Part shown: piece after piece, positions 22,701 to 31,810 of the stretch
Layout: every line of letters begins with the position of its first letter
Numbering within the stretch: the first letter of the stretch is position 1
Assembly: GCA_029255685.2 (NCBI GenBank)
Contig: CM055311.2
Coordinates: 59,609,048-59,673,047 of the forward strand
From: Silene conica
Lineage: Eukaryota > Streptophyta > Magnoliopsida > Caryophyllales > Caryophyllaceae
DNA: 64,000 nucleotides
Direction of reading: 5' to 3'
Made by a program: the position numbers and the translations under genes
The notes under the pieces: generated by a model
Told to the model about the DNA's origin: nothing
The model's database searches: none
The model's input: only the letters and a program-made list of their open reading frames with translations

Positions 22701-24940
22701 AGGGCACCAAAATCACGACTAAACTGGGTGGTGAACTCCTCAGGGGTCACACCATGTAAGTGAAACACCTGACTATCGTCGCTAGGAATAGGGGTGTAAT
22801 AGCTAGGGGCAACACCCGCATAAGGACGACTCTTAGCAAGGCTTAGCCTTCCATCTGCACCCACAACCTCCTCTGAACTAAGGCATTGTTGATGCTTTCG
22901 TGCCTTCGAACCTCCCTCTCAACTATAGGATCAAGACTGTAAGAGGGCGCAAAGGGAGGTGGGGCATACTGCTGAAAAGGTGCAAAGGTGCTGGAGGGCG
23001 AACGATCGGAGCAGTAGTGTGACCAGCCTTCAGTGGAACCTGGAAAGTGAGCTCATATAGATATAGATGGTTTTTATATAAAAAGATGTTTGAAAGATGT
23101 CTAAAAAAGCTAATGTGAGAGTGACTATACTTTTATATAGATATCCCATAGTGAACCAATAATCCTCCCTCTTTTATTTTACGGGACTTTCTCACTTTTA
23201 GATATATTTAACAAGTCTTCAATATCTCTCAAAATATATGTATGCATTATTCGGAAAGTTTTTTTAGCCTGGAAATAACGTCGCACTTCTAGTAATTTTT
23301 CCCCATTTTTTAGGTAACATTGTTAGTCAGTCAAAGTAGCACGGTGAACGGGTGAAGAATGAAAGAATATATAGAAATTGCTGGAAGTATATATTTGATA
23401 TCTATGTTGACAAACGGACAATCTGATGTCTATTGCCTATCATTCAAAATCGGGTGATAGATGAGAGTTGTCGATCGGATAATAGCTTAGAAAAGTGTGC
23501 AAGTTTTCTTTTTCTTGATTTCTCTAACCTATGTAACAAATCTATAGCAGAGCCTGACATAGTCTTGATGTAGGCTTCCGACTCTCTAAGACGTCATTGA
23601 CTCATTGTTAATAATTATTTACTCTAGCCTATGTTGATAAACAATAGCTATTTTGACAAAGTATAGATGTCGCTTTTTCTCCATTGTATATATGTATCCC
23701 ATGTGATGACTCATATGTACTTCGGGAAGTATGTGACCTCATGACTACAAACTACAACAAGTTTCATGTACGTTGGATAAGCTCAAATTGTGTTTCCTAT
23801 ATAATAATAGTCATATTCATCGTTTGGCAACCAAGTTGGCTGTTGTAGAATCTGTGGAACCTAATTTCCTCTGAATTGACGCATTAAATGTGGTCACATT
23901 GAACTCTCTTTTTAAGTTGAATGAGTTGTTTGCCCAACCAGCCCTTGGGATTTCTTGTGTAGGATTAGGAGTGTCACAAAATTGTCGTTAATTCTTTGTT
24001 AGTTTGTTTATTGGTTGATTCTTATGTTAGTACGGAGTATTATTCTTTACACCATCTATTTCCTAACAATGATAGTAATCAGGTCTTCTTGGAAGTGTCG
24101 CTCCATGCGTGCTCTATGGAACTAATGCTGAGAGACTTGGATCAACCACTGGGAGCTTTACCCATCATTGCATGGCATACACTGCCCTATACCTGATTGG
24201 AAATTCTTTCTTTGGATGGAACTATTTGGCCCCCTGGTTTTCATATTCAACCCGTACTGCAATTCGTCGGAGTTTCAATCTTGAGGCAAGTTGCTCATAA
24301 AGTTCTCATGTTACTGCATGTTCAACATAGTCTCTAGGATTAATGCATGTTATTAAGAATGTATCACATAGTCGAGATATTATTTGTTGCAACGAATTAG
24401 GAAACCCGTCTTCTATATTAGCAATTACATTTGGGGAGCTTTTTGCTAGGGGTGGTGTTATGTGACTTTGTCCCACTCCTATATTCCTTATACATAATTA
24501 AGGCCCTTTATGAACCCCTTGCCAGTAAACAAGGGCCTTTTTCTTTGGTTCAAAGTTGTATTCCTAATTTTTGGAACCTTTTTATTTTTATTTTTGTGGT
24601 CTGGTGACTTCAACTTCTCGTTCTCAACTTCTCTTTCCTTTTACTTTTGAGGCTTTGATTCAATAAGTGACTGAGTGTTGGCATTTTGGAAATTGACTAA
24701 CAGGGAAGTTGTGAAGCTCTTACACGACACTGTGGGTGCGGTGGAAGCTTTGTGGAGGATGATGTACAAAGGGAGCAGTGTGAAATGGCTTGTGATTTTG
24801 CTACCCATGTGTTCTGTCATCCGTGTTCCCTTTGCCAAGAAGGGCGAGAGATTCGTCGTAGGGTGCCTCATCCAGGTTTCACTACTCAGCAAGTCGTGGT
24901 CATGATTCCACCTGGAGAACAGTCCATGGGTCGCCATTAG
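16463..24940 (+). CDS. PLAC8 family (cell number regulator-like) protein, 248 aa, three exons
   Basis: Joined exons are 16463-16769, 24083-24285 and 24704-24940 (747 coding bases, 248 codons plus stop). Residues 1-60 are a polar, proline-rich tail (ESKPLLP near the start, PPSPPS later). A PLAC8 Cys-rich domain follows: WSSGFFSCLG, SSDLEVCLLGSVAPCVLYG, CEALTRHCGCGGSF and CDFATHVFCHPCSLCQEGRE. A hydrophobic middle part (residues about 134-155) includes YLIGNSFFGWNYLAPWF. The C-terminus is VVVMIPPGEQSMGRH. PLAC8 proteins of this subgroup are small membrane proteins linked in other plants to organ size or metal transport; this member's role is not known. Intron 1 is 7313 bp and full of transposons; intron 2 has a GC donor. 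No frame break or internal stop is seen, so it is probably active. Confidence 0.9.
17022..17119. repeat. 18-bp perfect inverted repeat
   Basis: AAGACAAAGAATTCTCTA at 17022-17039 is the exact reverse complement of TAGAGAATTCTTTGTCTT at 17102-17119, with a 62-bp loop. Confidence 0.8.
17530..17635. repeat. 31-bp degenerate tandem repeat
   Basis: Units follow the pattern TTTCC.TTTTAAA.GTGCA.GG.TTAAAA, seen about 3.5 times with substitutions (AAATGTGCAAGG, AAACGTGCACGG, ACACGTGCAGGG). Confidence 0.75.
18097..19283. mobile_element. Non-autonomous hAT-type element, copy 2, in PLAC8 intron 1
   Basis: The left end is TAGAGCTGAGCAAAACTGG and the right end TTTTTTGCTCAGTCCTA, matching the ends of the element at 2994-3630. 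The flanks GTTCTACT (18089-18096) and CTTCTACT (19287-19294) are a probable 8-bp duplication with one change and three extra bases at the right edge. The same CGGATATCC/CCGGAT subterminal motifs occur. A 47-bp segment is duplicated in tandem at about 18311-18405. The longer interior differs from copy 1, with no recognisable transposase. Confidence 0.75.
19646..20841 (-). mobile_element. Athila/Tat-like gypsy LTR, minus orientation
   Basis: On the minus strand it starts TGATGAGTCATATTTATA at 20841, right after the polypurine motif TTGGGGGAGTT (complement of 20841-20851), and ends ...CCTTATCA at 19646. The left edge aligns with the edge of the LTR at 29518 (TGACAGGCTAATCGTATACC). A TATA-like TTTATAAATAGAG on the minus strand at 20489-20500 marks the probable transcription start. 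It lies within PLAC8 intron 1, opposite to the gene. Confidence 0.7.
20842..23040 (-). mobile_element. 3' internal region of the Athila/Tat-like element
   Basis: It adjoins the LTR at 19646-20841. On the minus strand the end reads TTTGCTTGAGGACAGG...TTGGGGGAGTT, the usual end of such elements. It contains T/A-rich tracts (21480-21600) and, on the far right, a glycine-rich frame (22502-22864). The element is cut off at about 23040: no 5' LTR, gag, protease, RT or integrase is present. The right limit is approximate. Confidence 0.6.
22502..22864 (-). CDS. Open frame in retrotransposon internal region, Gly/Arg-rich end
   Basis: 120 codons on the minus strand. It holds PPSYYTPIPSDD-like residues (here APSYYTPIPSDD), VFHLHGVTPEEFTTQF, a run of glycines with arginine (SSRGGGGGRGSHYGEGRGS) and an acidic end (DEYDDDAGE). 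The ATG may not be the true start, since retrotransposon-like sequence continues upstream to about 23040 in broken frames. Position just upstream of the polypurine tract suggests the extra 3' ORF zone of gypsy elements. Function unknown; no domain recognised. Confidence 0.4.
   Translation of the reverse strand: MGADGRLSLAKSRPYAGVAPSYYTPIPSDDSQVFHLHGVTPEEFTTQFSRDFGALGRPFYTPIRPEPVGVFSGHFRAGSSRGGGGGRGSHYGEGRGSRDVDLNLEAQRNEIDEYDDDAGE
23041..24082. other. Right part of PLAC8 intron 1
   Basis: No coding sequence is seen. It ends with the acceptor ...AATCAG before exon 2 at 24083. Confidence 0.55.
24083..24285 (+). CDS. PLAC8 gene, coding exon 2
   Basis: It encodes the rest of Cys103 to Glu170: LLGSVAPCVLYGTNAERLG..., a hydrophobic stretch, and ...AIRRSFNLE. 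It starts after an AG acceptor. It must end at GAG (24283-24285), because the next exon resumes at GSCEALTR; the donor is therefore GAG|GCAAGT, a GC donor. Confidence 0.9.
24704..24940 (+). CDS. PLAC8 gene, coding exon 3
   Basis: It encodes residues 171-248 (GSCEALTRHCGCGGSF... to ...PPGEQSMGRH) and TAG at 24938-24940. The acceptor is AACAG. The cysteine pairs CGC, CHPC and SLC of the PLAC8 domain are here. Confidence 0.92.
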   Translation, partial: GSCEALTRHCGCGGSFVEDDVQREQCEMACDFATHVFCHPCSLCQEGREIRRRVPHPGFTTQQVVVMIPPGEQSMGRH

Positions 24941-25244
24941 TTGTCAACTCCCCTTCATTGGTTTTGTGTCTATTACTCTGTATCTCATATCGACTTATAT
25001 TGATAACTGCTATGTCTACTTGAATTGCCTATTTTGTGGATACTAAATTTGGGACCAGCTGTACAGACTACAGTTTATTGTGTGAGATTTTATTGTTGAA
25101 TCCTCTCCTAAAAGAGCAGCTAATTCAGGTAACGTTTTATACAGTTGTCGTATGAACAATAGCAAAAACTCAGAACCAGATGTCACAGGCTCCTAACTTC
25201 GCAAACCGACTAGAAATAGAAATAGAAATTCCAATTTTGGCGTT
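24941..25244. other. 3' flank of the PLAC8 gene
   Basis: Expected to contain the 3' untranslated region. No canonical AATAAA signal is obvious, so the end of the transcript is not assigned. Confidence 0.4.
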
Positions 25245-25508
25245 ATGAATGACAATGTGACTACAGGGCTTGGTGTTCAGCAGCAGGGGGAGGGGAATAA
25301 TAATAATAATGTGGGCGACACAACAAATACTATTCAAATTTCCTCTTCTTCTTCTTCTTCCCCATCAGAAGCTTCAAGTGACAATCCACCTTTGCATCAA
25401 TGGCTGGATATCATGGCTGACACTGAATCTGGGGATTCTCTAGATACCAGGTTTGAAAATGCTATTGATCTTATTTCTGAGAGCTTTGCAGAGGTTAATG
25501 TCAACTAG
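25245..25508 (+). CDS. Uncertain 87-aa open frame, Asn/Ser-rich
   Basis: The frame begins MNDNVTTGLGVQQQ, has NNNNN and a seven-serine run, then a less repetitive end (LHQWLDIMADTESGDSLDTRFENAIDLISES). I do not recognise it. Composition is more protein-like than most frames here, and it lies 300 bases after the PLAC8 stop codon in the same direction. It could be a fragment of a captured gene or part of the gypsy internal region further right. Confidence 0.25.
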   Translation: MNDNVTTGLGVQQQGEGNNNNNVGDTTNTIQISSSSSSSPSEASSDNPPLHQWLDIMADTESGDSLDTRFENAIDLISESFAEVNVN

Positions 25509-26157
25509 TAGCCGACTATGGGAGGGTACAACAACGACAAAAACAGTGGAGATAGTGAGGATGTGAATACTTGAGGGGAAATCTTCGAAGTGTGTGTCAT
25601 ACCGTCACTTTTACCGTATTACGTCGAATTAAATTGCACTATACGTTTACACTTCCGCCTCATCACCTCAGATCACATGTCACATCATTATTGTTATCTT
25701 ATTTGAGTCTTATTATCGTAATTAGCGAGTTAGTGAGGGTGATAATGACGATAACGATGGTGATGTTGGTAATGATGACGAAAGTGGTGACAATTAAGTT
25801 AACTAACATGAGTAAGATGAGAGAAAACGTACAAAGTGTAAGAATTGCGATATAAAAGAAGTTTTAAAAAATGCGAGGAAAAGATGTTGATCGACCCGTA
25901 TTTTTACCCGAACATGACCCGGAATCCGTATAGATTTGACCCGTATTTTACCCGACCCGAAATACACCCAACCCGTATTTTACATGAACCCATATCTATA
26001 GAACCCGCAACCCACCCGTTGGACCTGTTTGACAGGTCTAAGTATACCTATCGGTGGAAGCAAATATGCTGTTTTTACTCCTTTCCATTAGTTCTTTAGT
26101 TAGTTGCATTTAATTCGCTTGAGGGCAAGCAGATGTTTGGTTTGGGGAGGTTTAATT
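25509..26157 (+). mobile_element. Probable MITE fragment and 3' end of an Athila/Tat-like internal region
   Basis: At 25872-26036, CCCGACCCG- and CCCGTATTTTACC-like repeats suggest a second, different non-autonomous DNA element. At 26116-26157, CGCTTGAGGGCAAGC and then TTTGGGGAGGTTTAATT lead directly into the LTR at 26158. This matches the junction seen at 62600-62627 and, on the minus strand, at 20842-20890. Confidence 0.5.
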
Positions 26158-29155
26158 TGATGCGTGTCTTTTATATAGACTTTTATTGTATATTTTACAC
26201 GCATTTGTATGCTTTTATCGTAGCTTTTAGCTATATTATACCCCAAATTGGCTACTTTGTGTTGGTCTTATTATTTGTGCAGGAAAGACTCAAAAGTAGT
26301 ATAAACCAAGCCTAAAACCGTCCCGTAAGCATGCATTTAGGAGATAGGAGATTTTTGAGCATATATATTGTCAACTCGAGAAGGGTGAAGGCACCTTGGA
26401 AGCATTTATCATGTTTTGAGTAGCTTGGCAGTGGAGTTTTGCTCGATTGAGGACTTTCAGCAGTCGATCAAATGGATTATAGAGCAGCAGTAGTCGATCG
26501 AGGACATTGGATAAGGAAATTAGTCGTTCGACCATTTATTGTAGTTGATCGAGTAAGTTGTTGGGTAATATGGTCGATCGAGGGAAGTGGAGTGCTCGAT
26601 CAACTAGTTTCCGCATGCACCTTTGATTTCGTCTTAATTTGTGTTTGATTAGGATTGTTCTTTTGGTTTCCTTATGGTATTCAAATAAAAATTATCTCTA
26701 CTATAAATAGAGAGGTAATTCGTTAGTTTTAGACATCAAGTTCTACAATCAATTTAAACATCCAGTTTCGTGTTTAGTTTTTAAGACGCTTATTTTCTAG
26801 ATTACGTTCTTAATTCTGGATAGCAAAGTTTTGTAATTTTCATTTCCTTTTTTTTATAGTAATCTTTTAATTCTTGTCTTTTAACTCTTGCCTTAAATTC
26901 TTAGTTGGTTATTTTCACCTTAGTTTTACCTTCACTTTAAAATTATGTCTACCTTTAATTATGTTAATTTCGTTAACTTTCCCATGAGTAGCTAGAGATT
27001 TTATGCTAGGATTTAGGGGAGTCATAGTTTTAATACGTTCTTAATTAATTGTTTAGTTCTATCTTATTTTCGTGTCTAAGTTGTTAATCACAGCATATAA
27101 TATCAATCAAACAGTTAAGTCGACGTGATTGGTTAATTAATCTAATAAACTTCGACCTAGATCGAAAGATTGGAAGGGGCGAGACCTATGGTGAACAAAA
27201 CAATATGCTAATAAGGGCGAGAGCTAAGTTAGTATTATTTTAGGGTGAATAGGAGATCGAGAGGATACCTGTTCGCTACCCTTCAAACCGAATATTTGTT
27301 ATTCCCTAACTCTTTCCTTTTATACTAGATTTAAACCCGTGCAAAAAATGCTCGGATCGTAATAACAGATGTCATCAATCTTATCACTGAATACATAAAC
27401 CTATAAAATGAGTGTGATTGAATGTTCAATGTTGTGATAATATCAATGTTGTGATAATATAAATATAAATAAATCGATAACCGAAGATTCGGCGTACATA
27501 TAAATTTAATTTGTTAATCATTACCATTCGATGCAGAATATGTTCAAGTGTATAACTAATCTGAAAGGTAACAGATTCTCGAAAATGTAGAGTTTGGTTT
27601 TTTAAATTATTTCGTATGATATTCAAAATAATCACAAATTTCATTAGTTTTCAACTTTATTTAACTCGGATATGACTTATGAAAGATCTTAAGTAAGACG
27701 GTCTTAAATGAGAACGCGTGAGAACTTAAAGCCCAACCCGGAATAATTTTTGTTTTTAAAAAAAGGGCTTTCAAGTTAATTTATGTAAATTTCTAGTTAA
27801 TTTATTCGCTAGCAAAATATTTTTCAAGGTCTAAATAAGTATGAAAAAAAATTGACTCTTAATAATTCATCGATCGGTTAGTCTCCATTAATATGAACGT
27901 ATTTCGTTTTAACATTAAAGCGTGTCAAATATTATATCATTTGACCATATAAGACAAATATTTGCATTTTTACATGTCTTATGCTTTTGTTTTATTCTAA
28001 TAATTATTTAACTTGCCTTAAATTTATGACATATACGCTCATTTCAATTAAAAAATTGTGTTCACTGAGACGTCGTCCTTATCCAAAAATTTTAATGTAG
28101 AATAATGGGATCATTCAGTTTGCTACGTCACTTAATTAGTGAATAATCAAAGTTTATGCCAAATAATCGAAATCAACAATCTCTTAACGCATTGAAACCC
28201 TATTTATTTAACATATTTTATAAATAACTACGACGAACCTTCCATGAGGCAATATTCTTTTTCACTCAGCCTCTCAGCTTCCTAAACTCTGCAATTGATT
28301 CGATGAAATACAATTTTTTTTCACTTTAATTATCACTTGCGTTTATATTATCTATTCCTTTCACACTATTTTAACTTAATTTTTTGCAAATTTTAAGCTA
28401 GTTCTTCTTAATATCTATAAGGTATTCCTCCGTACTTGATCTTAAAATAATTTTTTTACTATGTTCAGATTTATGAATATTGTTAGGTCAAATGGTTATA
28501 TTTTTGTTGTGTATTTTAATTTAGTTTTTGTGAAAGAAAAAAAAACATTTTTTAGATTTAGAATTTGGTGTGAGTATATATTTATTTTCAAATCTATCTC
28601 ATTATTTTTTTAATATCAGTAACGACTAACGAATGAGGTTTTTATTTATTTTTATAATTATATTCAATTTGTAAATTTTTTTATTTCTTTGTAATTATTT
28701 AATTTGTAATTTTTTTCTATGTTTATATTGTGTTGATAATATTTAGGAAATGTATATTATTGGATTATAGAGGTTAGGAATTAGGATATGTGTTATGCGA
28801 AGAATGAAATCAAAGAATTAAATCTCATTAGAAGTTCATGGGTAGTAGGCAATTAGGGAAAGAAATTTTTTTATGCCTAAAAAAAAGGAACCAATGAAAA
28901 CCCTTTAAATTCTATCCCTTTTATAGTAAAGGGATTACAATCACCTTTTATTCAATTGCTTAGTTATTTTAATTATTTTCATTATTATATTAGTTTAGTT
29001 AAATCACAATCTTACAACCCCCGATTTGTTACCTTAAAACAGACTTAAATAAATAAATAGATTTTCTTGTCCCTATGGATATGATCCCAACTTCCATAAC
29101 TATATTAGTTAGACCCGTTGATTTATCTTTGATTTGGTATACAATTAGCCTGTCA
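26158..29155 (+). mobile_element. Athila/Tat-like gypsy LTR, plus orientation, split by a Helitron
   Basis: It starts TGATGCGTGTCTTTTATATAG and ends TTAGCCTGTCA. A second copy lies inverted at 29518-30972. Without the Helitron (27325-28934) this copy is 1388 bp, against 1455 bp for the other. It holds TCGATCGA-type motifs (26430-26610) and a TATA-like CTATAAATAGAG at 26701-26712. Confidence 0.8.
27325..28934 (-). mobile_element. Non-autonomous Helitron, minus orientation
   Basis: On the minus strand the element begins TCCCTTTACTATAAAAGGG (28934) and ends with a hairpin, CCGAGCATTTTTTGCACGG, then 8 bases (GTTTAAAT), then CTAG (27325). The host bases are A before TC and T after CTAG, as Helitrons require, with no target duplication. 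The other LTR copy (29518-30972) lacks these 1610 bases and reads straight through the join. No Rep/helicase frame is present; the short frame at 27426-27644 is noise. Confidence 0.8.
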
Positions 29156-29517
29156 GGAGCTTGAAACCCTTAGGAATAGAATTAATAGTAGGCTCGGAAT
29201 GAGTGCAAAAATTCGGCATCGTTGATGGAGTTGTAACTACGATCATGAGCTCCAAACATTGGTGGTAATCTTTGTAAACCGAGTCAAGCTTACTCAAGTC
29301 TTCTGCTTGACTGATTTCTTTCCGAAAGTGTCGGCGAGCACGGAAAGTCTATTCTCGTTCGGATCGAAAGGTACGAGCTCGGACCTGTGAGACATGGCAT
29401 AAACAAACACTAAAGGAAAGGATAAGAACAATCTCAAGAAACTAACGTCCCCTTAGACAAGACAAACTAAAAAAGTAATAAAATAAATGTCGTCTCCCCG
29501 GCAATGACGCCAAAATT
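29156..29517 (-). mobile_element. Leader of the minus-strand gypsy element with primer-binding site
   Basis: On the minus strand the LTR at 29518-30972 is followed by AATTTTGGCGTCATTGCCGGGG. A primer-binding site of 18 bases at 29495-29512 matches the 3' end of plant tRNA-Asp (TCCCCGGCAACGGCGCCA) at 16 of 18 positions. Short frames follow, such as one beginning MSHRSELVPFDPNENRLS, and stop quickly. The leader ends abruptly at the inverted LTR edge (29155/29156). Confidence 0.65.
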
Positions 29518-30972
29518 TGACAGGCTAATCGTATACCTACCAAATATAACCAAATGGTCTAACTAATATAGCTAGGGAAGTCGAGATCGTATCCACATGG
29601 AGACAAGAAAATCTATTTATTTACTAAAGTCTGTCTTAAGGTAACTAATTTGGGGTTTGTGATTTGTGATATATCTAAACTAAGACAATTAAAATAACTA
29701 AAACAAATAATAAAAAGGAGATTAAAATATAAGGAGAAGGAACTAGGATTGACGGTTCACCATGGTCAATCAACGGTCAAAGTTAAAGCCAAGGACTAAG
29801 AATATTCTGTCCGAAGGGTAACGAACAGGTCCTTTGGGTCTACTATTCACCTTAAGACTAACTTTGCTTACGCTCTAATTGGAATATTTTATTGTTCATA
29901 ATAGGTCTTTCCCCTCCCAGTCATCATACGATATAGCTACGTCGAAGTGTACTAGATAAATTAATCAATTACATCGACTTAACTATTTAATTGATATTAA
30001 CAATTGAGACACAAAAATAAGCCAGAACTAAACAAATAATTAAGATTGTATTAAAACCATGACTCCCCTAAATCCTAGCATAAAATATCTAGCTACTCAT
30101 GGGAAACTAATAACAATAATATAAGTTGAATTACACATGTTGAAAAGATGAAAGTAATAAATTGCGAGGGTAAAACTAAGGTAAATCTAACTAAACTACA
30201 ATTGAAAAAGAAAAACTGAAAGACAAGAATTTAAGAACAAGAATTGAAACATTAACTGTTATAATAAAGAAAAGAGAAGAAAGATTACAAGATTTGCTAT
30301 CCGGAACTAAGAACGTAAACTATTGATGAAAATATCAACTGCTTTAATGCGTCTCTAAAACTGATGTTGAAATTCGATATCTAAAACTATTTAATTACCT
30401 CTTCTTATATAGGAGAGATGATCTTTATTTTACGGAAATAAGAACTCTAATAAAACACAAATACTAAACGTAATTTTATTCCTATACGGCAACATTTACT
30501 CGATCGAGTAACATTAGAGTACTTGATCGACTGCTTCCCAGTGCAATCCTCTCGGTTGACTATAAAACTACTCGATCGACCATTCTCTGGCATAAACCTC
30601 TCAATCGACTGCTTTTGGCATCCACATCTACACGATCAAGTTGTTTAGCTCTCAGATTCCTCTCGATCAAGTACTTTATGCTCGATCGACCACTGCTTCT
30701 ATGTTCATCTCCTCAAAATGCGATATTAGCTTCCGAGACGTCTTTACGCTTTCAGAGGTGACGATAATTCTGCTCCAAAACCTTCTATCTCATACATGCA
30801 TGCTCAAGGGACGGTTCCTGACCTGGTTTTCACCACTTTTGAGTCGGTCCTGCACAAATAACAAGACAAGCCCAAATAACCTATTCGGGGCAAAATATAG
30901 CTAAAAACTACGAGATTTGCATAGAAATGTGTGTCAAAGATATAAAAAAGTCTATATAAAAGACACGCATTA
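29518..30972 (-). mobile_element. Athila/Tat-like gypsy LTR, minus orientation (5' LTR)
   Basis: In reverse complement it starts near TAATGCGTGTCTTTTATATAG (first bases slightly changed) and ends TTAGCCTGTCA, matching 26158-29155. It has its primer-binding site next to it, so it is a 5' LTR. Many TCGATCGA-like palindromes occur at 30497-30700. Confidence 0.8.
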
Positions 30973-31810
30973 GTAAACATGATTGTGTGTGTGGATCATA
31001 TCGTAAAATGAATCAGAAGTGGAATGGTATTGTCTTGTTGTGCATTTATCGTGATTCTCGCGTGGTTGTATATATTGACAATGGTGGTAGATGTTGTGGG
31101 TGTTGTATTGGAGACGGAAGGCGGTTGGGAGACCGTCTTCCGCTTGAATTGCCTCATGGAGCTTCACACTCTAAAAAGAATGTGCACATTAATGGCTCGA
31201 GTTTGGAGGGGCACGTGTGGTGAGACACGATGCCTGGTAGGGGACCACGAGTAGCTCTCGGTCCCGGTGTCGTTGGTGCGTCCCTGACATCTTGTGTTAT
31301 GAGTACGACTTGGTGTGTCTCGGTACACGAGGTTGTGTTATGGTGATAGGTACGGCTGGGTGTGTCCCAATACCAAGCGATAAATTGAATGGTAATTCTT
31401 TGTTTAATTTTGTGTGTTGTGGTTATATTGTATTGCATTTCAGTCTCATTGCATGTTTATATATTAAGTATATTGAAATTGACGTTTTTGATGTTGTTTG
31501 TTTGTCACCCATTTCCGGGGCGGCCTGTGTTAATCCGTATGATATTTACGGTCATATGAGAAGCAAGTTTTGTCGGGTTAGCTTGGTTAGCACGTGGGCG
31601 TTGGACGAGCATCGACGATCTCTGAGTCGTGATCTGGTAGCTAGAGTCGTAGCTAGTTATGAGTTGTATTTTATATTATTTATCGAGTTGTATAACATTA
31701 AATCTTTATTTATAATAAAAGTATCCTTGATTGTATCTCCGAATCTACTATATCGGGAAACCGAGATGGTGGTGTTTCAATTATCTTGGCCGGATAACCA
31801 GGGTGTTACA
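30973..31810 (+). mobile_element. 3' part of a Tekay-like LTR
   Basis: It ends CCAGGGTGTTACA at 31810. The last 80 bases (CGGGAAACCGAGATGGTGG) correspond to the left edge of the minus LTRs at 52551 and 63053. Its left edge is lost at the neighbouring gypsy LTR. A weak tandem duplication, TACGAC/GGCT.GGTGTGTC, lies at 31300-31370. The 191-aa frame at 31292-31867 runs out of the LTR into the LINE and is not a gene. Confidence 0.55.
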
